Below, one piece after another: positions 1 to 9,353 of a stretch of 64,000 bases of DNA; within the stretch, counting starts at the first letter, position 1; every line of letters starts with the position of its first letter. Made by a program: the position numbers and the translations under genes. Source of the DNA: Ferruginibacter sp. (GTDB taxonomy: Bacteria; Bacteroidota; Bacteroidia; Chitinophagales; Chitinophagaceae); contig JABFRP010000004.1 in NCBI GenBank assembly GCA_013141115.1, forward strand, positions 248,001-312,000. Direction: 5' to 3'. The notes below the pieces were generated by a model. It saw only the letters and a list, made by a program, of their open reading frames with translations, ran no database searches and was not told the origin of the DNA.

Positions 1-2977
1 AAATTATTATCCGGTAACATTACAGAACAAGGAAAACACAATCCAGGAAGTAGTAGTTACCAGTGCTTTTAACATTACCCGTACCTCAAGAAGTGTATCT
101 TCTAATATTCAAACCATATCTGCCGACAAATTAAATACAGTACGTTCCACTAACATTAATAATGCATTAGCAGGTAAAGTGGCAGGGGTTCAGGTACGCA
201 GCCAATCTGGAGCCGCACTTGGGCGGGAAACGGCAATAAGATTAAGGGGCGAAAATTCTCTGGGGGCAGGTACCGGTGCAATTTATGTTGTTGACGGTAC
301 AATTGTTACCAATGCGAATGATATTAACCTGGATGATATTGAAGAGCTGAATGTGTTGCAGGGGCCATCTGCGGCAGCCCTATTTGGGCCTGACGGGTCA
401 AACGGTGCCGTTGTGGTAACCACCAAAAAAGGACGTAAGAATAACAATACAGGCATTGAGATAAATTCAGCACTATATTTTGATAATATATTCGTAACAC
501 CGCAATATCAAAATGCTTATGCCGGTGGTAGTGCGCAAGACTTGTATCAATACAAATGGCAAACAGGGCAACCTGAAGGATGGAAAGCGCTGGATGGTAA
601 ATATTATCATGATTATTCTGATGACGCATCATGGGGGCCACGTATTGCAGGGCAGGAATATATACCCTGGTATGCATGGTATGGTGGCCATGAAAATTCC
701 TACAAAACGGCAAGGCTTACCCCACAGCCTAACAACGTAAGAGATTTTTATGATCGTGGGGTAACCAAACAGAATAATATAAATTTTGTAAAAGGCGGTG
801 ATAATTTTAAGCTACGAATTTCTTATACCAATCTTGATGTTAAAGGAATTATGCCTGGGTCCTACCTGCAAAAAAATACCTTTAATAGCAGCATGTCAGT
901 AGATATTTCGCCAAGCATTGCCGTTAACGCCAACATCAATTATTTAAATCAGAAAAGAAATTCAGAAAATAATGATGGATATTCCAATCAGTCTGCCGGC
1001 AGTTTCAATCAGTGGTTTCACCGGGATCTGGACATGGGCATGATGCGTAGTTTAAGAAATTTGCGTACCCCGGAGGGTATTTATGCCAGCTGGAATCATA
1101 AAAATCCCGGAGCTTATGATCCAAATAATCTAGTGTCTTTTTACGGAGCAAACTTTTGGCTAAATCCTTACACTTATTTTGATTTAATTAAAACACCTGA
1201 TACCAGAAATCGCTTGTATGGTGATGCAGGTATTACGGTTAAAATTACCAAGGATTTAAAATTACGTGGTACGTACAGGCGCAATCAATTGAATACTGCA
1301 GGAACTTTAATTTATCCTATAGAAATGGAGAATAGTTCGTCACAATCTTCCTTTAATCCATTTGAAGGGAACGGTTTAGCAGGTTATGGCATTGATAATA
1401 GTTCGGATATTCGTCAGAATTATGAGTTATTGGCCAGCTATTCTAAAAAAATTAAATCTTTTCAAATCAATGCAAATGCGGGTGTTGATATACTAAAAAG
1501 CCTGTTTGAAAGATACCAAATTAATACCATTGGTGGTTTAAAAGTGCCGGGCTTATATTCAATTGCAAATTCTGTAAGTGCGGCTAAAAACTCTAATCCT
1601 AATTCTCCAACTGGTAATCCGCAATCAATAATTCCTTTAAAACAAAGAGCCTGGTTCCTGAGAGGTGATGTGGGGTATAAAAATTTTGTTTTTGCTGAAG
1701 GGTCTTTTAGAAGAAACTTTATCTCCAGCGAACCTGCAGGCAAATCCATTGATGCCTATTCAGTTGGTACAAGCTTAATATTCAGTGAATTTTTTAAAGA
1801 GAAAAAAATATTGTCTTACGGAAAACTCCGGGCTTCTATTGGGCAGGTAAACAACAGGCTGTTACCTTTTCAACTCTATAATACCTATGCTCCTAATGCT
1901 TCCGATTTGTTTACCATGTCCGAGCCCAATACTTTTATCGACCCTAACCTGCATGGCAGCGTAAATACCGAAAAGGAATTAGGGATAGAAACCAGGTGGT
2001 TTAAAAACAGGTTTGGGGTAAGTGTTACTTACTGGGACAGGTCGAATACAGATTTTCCAGTTAATATTAATATAAGCAGCACCACTGCTTATAACGGCTT
2101 TAGAACAAATGCCGGAAAAATTGAAAAGAAAGGAATTGAGATACAGGCATTTGTTAACCCTATACGCACAGATAAATTCGATTGGAGGATAGATGCCAGC
2201 TTTGCAAAATTGAAAAACAAAATAGTAGCCCTGGCTCCCGGAATAACTCGCCTTACTGTAGCGAACGGGGCATTTGCAGGCAGTTCCTCTGCCTACACAG
2301 TTAACGCCGTTAATCAGCCATGGGGGCAGATATTTGGTGGGGGAATAAAAAGACTTAATGGCAAACCAATATTGACAGTGGATGGTTTATACACCAAACA
2401 AAATGAAGTGAATTTTGGAAGTGTGTTGCCAGATTATACAGGAGGTGTTCAAAGTACGATGAGGTTGTTTACAAATTTTAGCCTTAATGTAAATGTGGAT
2501 TACCAGGTAGGCGGTAAATTCTTTTCTCTGTCGGACTTTTGGGGAACTTACAGTGGCCTTACTGCCCGTACTGCAACATTAAATGATAAAGGGAATTCCA
2601 TAAGAGACCTTGTGGCAGATGGAGGAGGAGTAAGGGTTGATGGTGTGGATGCTACCGGAAAGGATCAGACTTTTTATGTGGATGCCCAAACATATTTTCA
2701 CCAGTTTAGGGGGAGTAACATTGCTGAAAACAGCGTTTATGATTTAACGTATGTTAAACTTCGTGAACTAAGTCTGTCTTATGATCTGCCGGTTTCAAAA
2801 CTCTTTAAAAATAAGCAGATCAGTGGTATTAATTTTTCGCTGGTGGGGAGAAATCTTTTACTCCTGTATACCAAAGTGAAAGACTTTGATCCTTCTGAAA
2901 TTTCACAAGTACAAGGTGAAGATGGACAAATGCCAGGTATTCGCTCATTGGGATTCAACATTAAACTAAATTTTTAA
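1..2977 (+). CDS. SusC/RagA-family TonB-linked outer membrane receptor, 5' truncated by window edge
   Basis: This is the 3' part of a SusC-like TonB-dependent transporter, which imports large nutrients (often glycans) across the outer membrane together with a SusD lipoprotein. The reading frame is open from base 2 with no start codon, so the gene begins outside the window. The first residues carry the SusC plug signature NALAGKVAGVQV, then GENSLGAGTGAIYVVDGT and DDIEELNVLQGPSAAALFG. The rest is beta-barrel sequence rich in Asn, Tyr and alternating hydrophobics and ends in Phe (IKLNF), as outer membrane barrels do. An apparent GTG start at 179 lies inside the plug domain and is not real. The SusD partner starts 20 bases downstream. 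The substrate cannot be read from the sequence. Confidence 0.95.
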   Translation, partial: NYYPVTLQNKENTIQEVVVTSAFNITRTSRSVSSNIQTISADKLNTVRSTNINNALAGKVAGVQVRSQSGAALGRETAIRLRGENSLGAGTGAIYVVDGTIVTNANDINLDDIEELNVLQGPSAAALFGPDGSNGAVVVTTKKGRKNNNTGIEINSALYFDNIFVTPQYQNAYAGGSAQDLYQYKWQTGQPEGWKALDGKYYHDYSDDASWGPRIAGQEYIPWYAWYGGHENSYKTARLTPQPNNVRDFYDRGVTKQNNINFVKGGDNFKLRISYTNLDVKGIMPGSYLQKNTFNSSMSVDISPSIAVNANINYLNQKRNSENNDGYSNQSAGSFNQWFHRDLDMGMMRSLRNLRTPEGIYASWNHKNPGAYDPNNLVSFYGANFWLNPYTYFDLIKTPDTRNRLYGDAGITVKITKDLKLRGTYRRNQLNTAGTLIYPIEMENSSSQSSFNPFEGNGLAGYGIDNSSDIRQNYELLASYSKKIKSFQINANAGVDILKSLFERYQINTIGGLKVPGLYSIANSVSAAKNSNPNSPTGNPQSIIPLKQRAWFLRGDVGYKNFVFAEGSFRRNFISSEPAGKSIDAYSVGTSLIFSEFFKEKKILSYGKLRASIGQVNNRLLPFQLYNTYAPNASDLFTMSEPNTFIDPNLHGSVNTEKELGIETRWFKNRFGVSVTYWDRSNTDFPVNINISSTTAYNGFRTNAGKIEKKGIEIQAFVNPIRTDKFDWRIDASFAKLKNKIVALAPGITRLTVANGAFAGSSSAYTVNAVNQPWGQIFGGGIKRLNGKPILTVDGLYTKQNEVNFGSVLPDYTGGVQSTMRLFTNFSLNVNVDYQVGGKFFSLSDFWGTYSGLTARTATLNDKGNSIRDLVADGGGVRVDGVDATGKDQTFYVDAQTYFHQFRGSNIAENSVYDLTYVKLRELSLSYDLPVSKLFKNKQISGINFSLVGRNLLLLYTKVKDFDPSEISQVQGEDGQMPGIRSLGFNIKLNF

Positions 2978-2997
2978 CCCTTAACAACATCGTTTTT

Positions 2998-4566
2998 ATG
3001 AAATATATTTTTTTTAATCTAAAAACTTCAGTGCTGGCGTTGGGGATAATGTGTACAACTGGCTGCGATAAGTTCAAAGATTTTGGCGATACTAATATAG
3101 ATCCTTATGGCTCTGTTTCTCCTATCAATTCAGCATTGCTTACAGATGCCGAATTGCTGATTGGGAATATACTGGTAGGAGGCACACAGACTGGTGTTAC
3201 CAGTAGCCTTTATGCACAGCAAATTTCAGAAACACAGTATACCGAAGCATCACTATACAGCGAACCCAAATTTGAGTATAGCCTAACCTACAGGGATATA
3301 CTGGCTAACTTTCAGGTAATCATTAACAGGAATACTAATGAAAAAACTAAAGAGGCTAGTTTAGCTTATGGTTCTAATGCTAACCAAATTGCGGTAGCTA
3401 AAATTTTGCAGACCTATATTTTTTGGCAGCTTACAGATTGCTGGGGAGATGTGCCTTATAGCCAGGCATTACAGGGATCTGCTTTTGTAACTCCTGCTTA
3501 CGATAAGCAGGAAGAAATTTATCCAAAATTAATTTCTACATTAAAAGACGCCGTGGCAAAATTTGATAATGGGCTGGTTGTAAAAGGAGATGTTTTTTAT
3601 AATGGCAATATTGCAAAATGGAAAAAGCTTGCCAATACCCTTCAACTGCTCATTAGCCTGCGTATGATAAAAGCGTCACCGGCTGCAGCACAGGCAGCCT
3701 TTACACAGGCATATAATCATGTAGCAGGATATATTACTTCCAATGGCGATAATCTGGTGATTAATTATCCTGGGGATGGTACTTATAATAATCCCTGGTA
3801 TAATATTTACGATGGCAGAACCGATTATGCGTTAAGTAAAACATTTAGTGATATCCTTACCAATATGGGAGATAGCAGAAAAACTGTTTTTGGGTCCTCT
3901 GCTACAGCTTTTCCCTATGGCTTAAAAAGGCAGGATGCCGAAAACTTCAGTTCAGCAAATACAAACTATGCCAGGGTGATGGCCATAAACTTCAGGCAAA
4001 AGAATGCTCCATTTGTCTTTGTTAATGCAGCATCATCATTGCTAGCCGTAAGTGAAGCTGCAGTAAGAGGATGGATACCTGGTGCCACAACAGCAAAAGA
4101 TGCTTATGATAATGCCGTTAAGGCATCTTTTGAACAATGGGGGCTTTCTTTAGCAGATGCAAATAGTTTGCTGGGGAATGCAGGTAATTTTGCCAGTGGT
4201 ATTGGAGGTGGAAATAATATTGGTGCTAATAGTTTTAACTCTGTTACAGGGCAGCATGCCAGCACAACCAGTTTTTTACAGCGTATTTTTCTGCAACGTT
4301 ATATTGCTCATTTTCCTGATGGCATACAGGTATGGAGTGAGTGGAGGCGTTCCTGCGATCTGGCACAACCTAATCCTGTAACCGGATTGGCCGGGATTCC
4401 GGCACTGGTGCCAACCGCCTTTGCAACAAATTCAAGTAAGGGTATTCCACGCCGTTATGTATACGGTACCAACGAGTATAGTACCAATGGAGCTAATGTA
4501 GCTGTTGCAGCAGGCCGGCTTTCAGGAGGAGATGTGTTGAATGCAAGAATCTGGTGGGATAAATAA
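2998..4566 (+). CDS. SusD/RagB-like nutrient-binding lipoprotein (SusD_2 type)
   Basis: A 522-residue surface lipoprotein expected to cap the SusC barrel encoded just upstream and bind its substrate. The N-terminus is a lipoprotein signal with the lipobox MCTTGC, so the mature protein starts at a Cys near residue 23. It is followed by DFGDTNIDPYGS, a usual opening of the SusD-like 2 family. Helical repeat segments follow, with the family motif FWQLTDCWGDVPYSQAL near residue 145 and KLANTLQLLISLRMIK near 220. The C-terminal QRYIAHFPDGIQVWSEWRRS segment is also typical of the family. It is co-transcribed with the SusC gene and with the DUF1735-type lipoprotein that follows. Confidence 0.94.
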   Translation: MKYIFFNLKTSVLALGIMCTTGCDKFKDFGDTNIDPYGSVSPINSALLTDAELLIGNILVGGTQTGVTSSLYAQQISETQYTEASLYSEPKFEYSLTYRDILANFQVIINRNTNEKTKEASLAYGSNANQIAVAKILQTYIFWQLTDCWGDVPYSQALQGSAFVTPAYDKQEEIYPKLISTLKDAVAKFDNGLVVKGDVFYNGNIAKWKKLANTLQLLISLRMIKASPAAAQAAFTQAYNHVAGYITSNGDNLVINYPGDGTYNNPWYNIYDGRTDYALSKTFSDILTNMGDSRKTVFGSSATAFPYGLKRQDAENFSSANTNYARVMAINFRQKNAPFVFVNAASSLLAVSEAAVRGWIPGATTAKDAYDNAVKASFEQWGLSLADANSLLGNAGNFASGIGGGNNIGANSFNSVTGQHASTTSFLQRIFLQRYIAHFPDGIQVWSEWRRSCDLAQPNPVTGLAGIPALVPTAFATNSSKGIPRRYVYGTNEYSTNGANVAVAAGRLSGGDVLNARIWWDK

Positions 4567-4585
4567 TCATTTAAAGAAAAAAAAC

Positions 4586-5575
4586 ATGAAACAAAATATT
4601 TATAAAATTTCTGTTATCGCTGTTCTCGCAATGCTGTTTGTGAGCGCATGTAAAAAAACAGATAAGATTACCAGCATCACTGATGAAGGAAAAACGATTA
4701 TAAAAATGATCTCCGGTGGCCCCGCTGATCATACTGCTGGTCAAACGCTAACTGGTATTGATTTTGTAAATCGTCCGCAAACTATCAATCTGGCAGATGT
4801 GCGGCGAGATCCGAATAGCAATAGCGCTTTAAATACAGCACTCAAAGTAAGTCTGCAACTGGATACTGTATTATTAAAAAGATTTAATGATACGCTTATA
4901 AGGCATGGGAGTAATCCATTACTGAAAATGCCTGCAAGCTGGTATACACTCAGTACCGGAGGTGTATTAGGAAATACCATCACACTTGATTTTGCCCCTG
5001 GCGAAATAAGCAAAACTGTAAGCGTAACAATTCCCAATGCGGAATTGTTTGATCCGAGTAGTACTTATGCTTTTCCATTCAGGATTATTTCAGTTTCAAA
5101 TGCTGAAAATAAAATCAGTATTAATAATGCACTCATAGCAAAAGTGGGTGCAAAAAATGAGTATGATGGGGTGTACGAATTAACTTTTTCAAACTATCAC
5201 CCCACCAGTAACCCAGGTTATACAGGGGATAAAGTTACTGTTCATCTAATAACAACAGCGCTCAACAAGGTTAAAATATATTGGCCCGATGCAGGTGAAT
5301 TTGCTAACCCTGCACTGCTGAGTGGATCGTTGAGTTATTTCGGAGGACAGGAACCGGAGTATACCATTACAAGTTCTTCCAACGCTGTTACAGTGCAAAA
5401 TGCTTATTCCGGAGCCACAACTTTTTATACAATGAATCCCGGGTTTAATTCCTATTACGATCCGGCAGCAAGAAAAATATATGCAAAATGGGGATATAGT
5501 TATGTGAATGGCACTTTCGCATCAGGTGTATCCAGAGAATGGACTCAGGAATTTAAATATACCGGATCAAGATAA
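4586..5575 (+). CDS. DUF1735-type surface lipoprotein of the SusCD operon
   Basis: A lipoprotein of about 329 residues starting at the ATG after an A-rich stretch, 20 bases past the SusD stop. An in-frame start at 4541 would overlap susD and lacks a signal peptide. The signal peptide ends in the lipobox LFVSAC followed by KK, a common surface-export context in this phylum. The N-terminal half, with segments such as VSLQLDTVLLKRFND and GEISKTVSVTIPNAELFD, resembles the DUF1735 (BT_3987-like) domain. The C-terminal half is beta-rich and resembles the DUF4361 type. Such proteins commonly sit third in SusCD operons and are thought to help bind glycans. The family call is from memory of motifs, and no catalytic residues are apparent. 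Confidence 0.8.
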   Translation: MKQNIYKISVIAVLAMLFVSACKKTDKITSITDEGKTIIKMISGGPADHTAGQTLTGIDFVNRPQTINLADVRRDPNSNSALNTALKVSLQLDTVLLKRFNDTLIRHGSNPLLKMPASWYTLSTGGVLGNTITLDFAPGEISKTVSVTIPNAELFDPSSTYAFPFRIISVSNAENKISINNALIAKVGAKNEYDGVYELTFSNYHPTSNPGYTGDKVTVHLITTALNKVKIYWPDAGEFANPALLSGSLSYFGGQEPEYTITSSSNAVTVQNAYSGATTFYTMNPGFNSYYDPAARKIYAKWGYSYVNGTFASGVSREWTQEFKYTGSR

Positions 5576-5706
5576 CGACAATACTGGTGATTTAAATATA
5601 TTAGCTCCATCACACACTGATCTTCTCATGTGCGAAGTGAATAAGACAGTAGATGAATAGCTCCAGGGTGGATATTTCTATATCTGCCATTATTAAAATA
5701 CTACTC

Positions 5707-6108
5707 ATGAAAAATAAATCGGTTATCGGTTTTATAATTTTTTGTGTTATCGTTTGTTTAATGCTTTTTGTTAATGGCGCAGAGCGAGTCTTTTTATAGG
5801 AAGAAGGAATCCCCGCTTTTGGTCAATATCTAAATGAAAAAGTATTTTTATTGGGGAATCTAATAGCCGTTTTATAACCCTGTTTGCGATAGGCGGGTTA
5901 GTATTAATTGCATTAGAAAAATATACAAAGCGGCTGACACTCATTGTTTATCATTTATTTGCTTTTGGGCATTATAATGGTGCATATTAAAAATGGTGCA
6001 GGGCACACCGTAAATGAGATTGAATATAATATATTTTTTTGTTCATTCATTGCCTGCTGTTTGGTATCAAAGCAATTTCTTAATACGCAAAATGGTATAG
6101 ATTATTAA
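5707..6108 (+). pseudogene. Decayed small multi-pass membrane protein
   Basis: An ATG opens a hydrophobic segment (IIFCVIVCLMLFVNG) that hits TAG after 30 codons. The same frame then continues for 26 more codons (GIPAFGQYLNEKVFLLG) to a second stop. The sequence goes on as hydrophobic coding-like DNA in shifted frames (FITLFAIGGLVLIALEKY, then CSFIACCLVSKQFLN) until a final TAA. The pattern fits a protein of about 130 residues with three or four membrane segments that has lost its frame. No family was recognised. This accounts for most of the 800-base gap after the SusCD operon. Confidence 0.5.
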
Positions 6109-6382
6109 AAACCAATCCCGATCAATTAAAAATAATACTTAACTCAAATTATTATGGTAAAAATGATTATTAGTATTTTTTGAAACAACTTTTTTAAAGT
6201 TATTATTTTTATAATTGCCGACCGTTGTATTTAGTATCGTCCTGATTAAAATGATATAGCGAAGATTTGAAAAGCGACACAAAATTGCGGGAGCTGGAAA
6301 ATTAGTTGTTTGCCTGGCTTCCGGTTTAGCAGATAAGCTTGCTAAACTGGAATATAAAAATCTGTTAACAGCCCCCAAATTT

Positions 6383-7246
6383 ATGTATTTAAGCAAACGG
6401 AATGAGGATTTTCCTGAAAATGTAAAGGAGAAAAAAAAATATCATTTGGAGTTTAGTGATGAGTTCGAGGGAGAAGAGCTCAATAAAACAAATTGGTTGC
6501 CTTTTTATTTGCCATTTTGCTGCCCTAATGGTATTGTCATACCCAGTTATGAAATTCGAAAAGGGAATCTGGCATTAAAAATTACAGAGGAACAGGTATC
6601 ATGGTTTTCGGAATTTGATGGTCAAATTAAAGGCTCTTCTATTCAAACCGGCATTTATTCTGAAATCAAGGAAGAAGTTACCGATTTACATACAAACGAA
6701 TTTGTTAATGATATGTTCTCTGTAAATCAATTTAAAAATACTTACCTCCCTCAATATGGTTTTTTTGAAATAAGAGCAAGAATGCTGATTACAAATTCTA
6801 ATATAGTTTCCTTCCGCATGAGGGGTTACGACGGGAAAGAAAAGATATCAGCTGAAATATACGTTTTTGAGATTAAAGGAAATTCTGTAAAAAGTAATGC
6901 AGCAAAAATTGGCCACGGAATCAGAAAATTTCATGATCAAAAAATTAAAGAAGAATTTTATGAAAGCACAGTTGATATTGATGTATCCAGATTTCATTGT
7001 TACGCTGCGGAATGGGATAGCAAAAAAATCACCTTTTATATTGATAATAAAAAGATAAGGCAAATTGATCAGTCGCCGGATTACCCAATGCAATTGATGC
7101 TGGGCATTTTTGAATTTCCCGTTTTTGAAAAAGATATCATCGACAGGATATACCCTAAAGAATTAATAGTTGACTATGTAAGAGGATATAGACAAGTGGA
7201 TGATTTTAAGGAAAATAAAAAAAATGAAACTGAATTAAAAGATTAG
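6383..7246 (+). CDS. GH16/concanavalin-like glucanase-fold protein, active-site Asp replaced
   Basis: A 287-residue protein with the layout of glycoside hydrolase family 16. FSDEFEGEELNKTNWLP (about 24-40) opens the fold, YGFFEIRARM (125-134) precedes the active-site strand, and FHCYAAEWDSKKITFYIDNK (204-223) and ELIVDYVRGYRQ close the sandwich. GH16 enzymes carry E-x-D-x-(x)-E. Here the strand reads AEIYVFEI, so both glutamates (E158, E163) are present but the helper Asp is Tyr160. There is no signal peptide, unlike most Bacteroidota GH16 enzymes, so the product appears cytoplasmic or the start is misplaced. The upstream in-frame sequence is open back to a TAG at 6257 but has no better start. 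Activity is uncertain. Confidence 0.7.
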   Translation: MYLSKRNEDFPENVKEKKKYHLEFSDEFEGEELNKTNWLPFYLPFCCPNGIVIPSYEIRKGNLALKITEEQVSWFSEFDGQIKGSSIQTGIYSEIKEEVTDLHTNEFVNDMFSVNQFKNTYLPQYGFFEIRARMLITNSNIVSFRMRGYDGKEKISAEIYVFEIKGNSVKSNAAKIGHGIRKFHDQKIKEEFYESTVDIDVSRFHCYAAEWDSKKITFYIDNKKIRQIDQSPDYPMQLMLGIFEFPVFEKDIIDRIYPKELIVDYVRGYRQVDDFKENKKNETELKD

Positions 7247-7343
7247 TAAAGCAACAAAATCACTTACTACTTTACAATGTTTCCTTGTATATAATACATA
7301 CGTAAAAAAATGGTTTTTTTCTAACAAACAAATAGTACACCTT

Positions 7344-7745
7344 ATGAAAAAAAATATTTACTGGCTTGGCCTACTGTTAACTACTGTCTTACTAATGTTG
7401 CAGGCTTGCGATAAAAATAATGAAGATGGATTGTCTGTAAACTATGCCAGGGTGGTCAAATATGAAATTGCCGGAAACTATACAGGTAAATTAGCGGTAG
7501 TATATAACGATAATGTAAGTTGTAATACAGTGCTGAACAATGTATCTGTTCTCTGGTCAAAGGAAGTAACATATTCGCAAAGTGTAACAGGTATTGGTAT
7601 AGGAGCACAAGCTTCTATGACAGGCATATTGGGACAGACTGCCACTTTAAAAATTTATGTGAATGGTACAGAAGTAAAAAGAAGTAGCGGTTCGGCTGGC
7701 TCATCAGGAGAATTGATTTTGCCAACGATTGCATATATTTTCTGA
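7344..7745 (+). CDS. Small MmpS-like lipoprotein
   Basis: A 133-residue lipoprotein with signal peptide and lipobox MLQAC at about residues 18-22. The mature part is a single beta domain containing VVKYEIAGNYTGKLAVVYND, an IGIGAQAS motif and the closing strand TATLKIYVNGTEV. This pattern (VKYEVxG...vTYnn...v..LP(W/F).k....G..a.v...G.ltv.I..nG) resembles the MmpS accessory-protein domain, although the role in Bacteroidota is unknown. It is clearly paralogous to the intact gene at 35002-35418 and to the broken copy at 48333-48606. It stands alone on the plus strand with an AT-rich leader. The name MmpS-like rests on pattern memory only. Confidence 0.65.
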   Translation: MKKNIYWLGLLLTTVLLMLQACDKNNEDGLSVNYARVVKYEIAGNYTGKLAVVYNDNVSCNTVLNNVSVLWSKEVTYSQSVTGIGIGAQASMTGILGQTATLKIYVNGTEVKRSSGSAGSSGELILPTIAYIF

Positions 7746-7760
7746 CCATCAATACATTAA

Positions 7761-7770
7761 GTTAGCGGCA
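7761..7770 (+). repeat. GTTAGCGG motif (reverse orientation of the CCGCTAAC tail)
   Basis: GTTAGCGGCA lies 15 bases after the stop of the MmpS-like gene and just before the alpha/beta hydrolase. It is the reverse complement of the CCGCTAAC motif found after other genes in this window (8729, 42531, 43284, 43921, 57247, 63450), so it could be the opposite end of the same kind of boundary. Confidence 0.4.
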
Positions 7771-7820
7771 AGCATATGACCGGCCTCAATGGCAGACAGA
7801 TAATCAATAAATATTTTAAA

Positions 7821-8735
7821 ATGACAGCAACTTTTATAGGCAGCAAACAGTTGACGATTAAAGATGAACTCAAAGCTATTTCATTCTCTGTTTTAGTTCA
7901 ATATCCTACTTATGTACCTTCAAAGCCTACAGCGTTTGGTCCTTATATAATGGATGTATCCGTTAACTCTGACATTGCGGACGGAAATTTTTCTTTGATT
8001 ATTATTTCACATGGGACAGGTGGATCACCAATGCTTTATAGAACCATAAGTTTATTTCTTGCTAAAAACGGTTATGTTGCAGCAATGATTGAACATTATG
8101 GCAATAACCGTTTAAATAATGAATTAGAAGGGAAAAACGAAAACTTTGTTAACAGACTTAGACATATAACCCTAACAATTGATTATTTATTTTCGGCCAA
8201 AGAATTTGCGAAATGCCTTCAAAATGATAATGTGGCAGTGATTGGTCACTCGATAGGTGCAAATACTGCATTAGTTCTTGCAGGAGGGGAACCAATTTCG
8301 TACTCCGACTACAGAAGGCAATTTGGACAAACAATTCATATGGGTGAGGAAACGTATGAAATGAGTTTCAATATTGATAACCGAATAAAAGCTGTTGTTC
8401 TTTTTGCTTTAACACCAGGTTGGTTTACTGGAGATAATTCGTTAAAAAATATAAATATACCAGTACTAATATATAATGCCGAGAAGGATGACTATATACC
8501 CGATAAACAGGTTAAATCTTTTTTAGAAATTGCAAAAACAAATCCATTAATTGATTTTAAAATTGTGAAAGATGCAGGTCATTTTTCCTTTTTAAGTCCT
8601 TTTCCAGTAATAATAAAAGACAAAGTCGGTTTGGCTGCAAGAGACCCAGAAGGATTTAATAGAGAAAATTTCCATAATCTACTACAGACAGAAATTTATA
8701 ATTTTTTAAACAATAGGGTAATTGCCAGACGCTAA
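7821..8735 (+). CDS. Alpha/beta hydrolase, PAF-acetylhydrolase/dienelactone-hydrolase-like
   Basis: A serine hydrolase of the alpha/beta fold, about 304 residues from the second in-frame ATG. The first ATG (7776) adds 15 residues with no recognisable content. The oxyanion segment is ISHGTGGSP (63-70). The nucleophile elbow is GHSIGAN with Ser144. The acid is likely the Asp in NAEKDDYIPDK and the base the His in DAGHFSFL. The arrangement resembles predicted dienelactone hydrolases and the PAF-acetylhydrolase-like group, which cleave small esters. There is no signal peptide, so it is cytoplasmic. The stop codon lies inside an ACGCTAAC motif. The substrate is unknown. Confidence 0.8.
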   Translation: MTATFIGSKQLTIKDELKAISFSVLVQYPTYVPSKPTAFGPYIMDVSVNSDIADGNFSLIIISHGTGGSPMLYRTISLFLAKNGYVAAMIEHYGNNRLNNELEGKNENFVNRLRHITLTIDYLFSAKEFAKCLQNDNVAVIGHSIGANTALVLAGGEPISYSDYRRQFGQTIHMGEETYEMSFNIDNRIKAVVLFALTPGWFTGDNSLKNINIPVLIYNAEKDDYIPDKQVKSFLEIAKTNPLIDFKIVKDAGHFSFLSPFPVIIKDKVGLAARDPEGFNRENFHNLLQTEIYNFLNNRVIARR

Positions 8736-8736
8736 C
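8729..8736 (+). repeat. ACGCTAAC tail motif overlapping a stop codon
   Basis: The TAA of the alpha/beta hydrolase (8733-8735) is part of ACGCTAAC, a variant of the TACCGCTAA motif found at the 3' ends of other unrelated genes here. TTTGCG follows at about 8744 and its complement CGCAAA occurs about 125 bases downstream, flanking the hairpin at 8820-8868. Confidence 0.45.
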
Positions 8737-8819
8737 AAGTAGTTTGCGAAAAGTGTGGCTGGATAAACATCGCTGAACTTTAATTCTTAAATTCAACAAA
8801 ATAATTTCAATCAACTTCG

Positions 8820-8868
8820 GTGCCGGGCGAACACAATACTAGTTCTACACCTTCGGTAAGCCTGGCAC
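8820..8868 (+). repeat. Long imperfect inverted repeat in the spacer after the alpha/beta hydrolase
   Basis: GTGCCGGGC (8820-8828) and GCCTGGCAC (8860-8868) form a 9-bp stem with one G-T wobble. Inside it GAAC (8829-8832) can pair with GTTC (8841-8844). CTTCGGT occurs twice as a direct repeat. There is no T-run after the stem, so it is a poor terminator. It could be a folded recombination site or a repetitive extragenic palindrome. Confidence 0.5.
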
Positions 8869-8948
8869 GCAAAATATTTGAAATAAACTATTTAAAGGGA
8901 TTCTTTGCAAGTGAATTTCCTGTTTAATCATCTTTAATATTAAAAAAT

Positions 8949-9353
8949 ATGAAACGATTTCCTTTTTTAACCCAGCGACAAACTTTAATTCTATTGAGAT
9001 ATTCAGTAGCTTTAGTTTTCATGGCACATGCTCTCGTTAGAGTTATTAATGATACCATTCCACAGTTTAGCCTCTTTTTCGAGAATAAGGGTTTTATATA
9101 TGCAAAAGCAATAGTATGGGCAATTACGGTATTTGAGATTGTTGGAAGCATAGCGCTGGCTGCAGGTTATTTTACCAAATGGCTTTCTGCCGGGTTTATT
9201 TTAATGCTGTTGATAGGAATCGTATTAATTCACGCTTCACTTGGCTGGTTTGTAGGTGAGCATGGAACTGGGGGATGCGAATACAGTTTTATTTTAATTA
9301 TGTGCCTTTTGTTAATAGCTTCTGATGATAAAAATGCTAAGGCAGCCAATTAA
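8949..9353 (+). CDS. DoxX-like small membrane protein
   Basis: A 134-residue integral membrane protein with four hydrophobic helices. It begins LLRYSVALVFMAHALVRVI, which matches the first helix of the DoxX/SURF4-like family, then WAITVFEIVGSIALAAGYFTKW for the second helix and loop, and ends with two further helices. The conserved glycines and the FEIVG..LA.G pattern support the family. DoxX-type proteins are inner-membrane proteins tied to redox or oxidative-stress functions in some bacteria, but no specific activity can be assigned. It stands alone with about 600 bases of non-coding DNA downstream. Confidence 0.82.
   Translation: MKRFPFLTQRQTLILLRYSVALVFMAHALVRVINDTIPQFSLFFENKGFIYAKAIVWAITVFEIVGSIALAAGYFTKWLSAGFILMLLIGIVLIHASLGWFVGEHGTGGCEYSFILIMCLLLIASDDKNAKAAN

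Noticed and set aside
324-713. Open frame on the minus strand inside the SusC gene
   Set aside because: It lies fully antisense to a well-supported receptor coding region and shows no protein family features.
6139-6396. Minus-strand open frame of 85 codons before the GH16-like gene
   Set aside because: Low-complexity Asn/Lys-rich translation from AT-rich DNA, overlapping the plus-strand gene start, with no recognisable domain or promoter.
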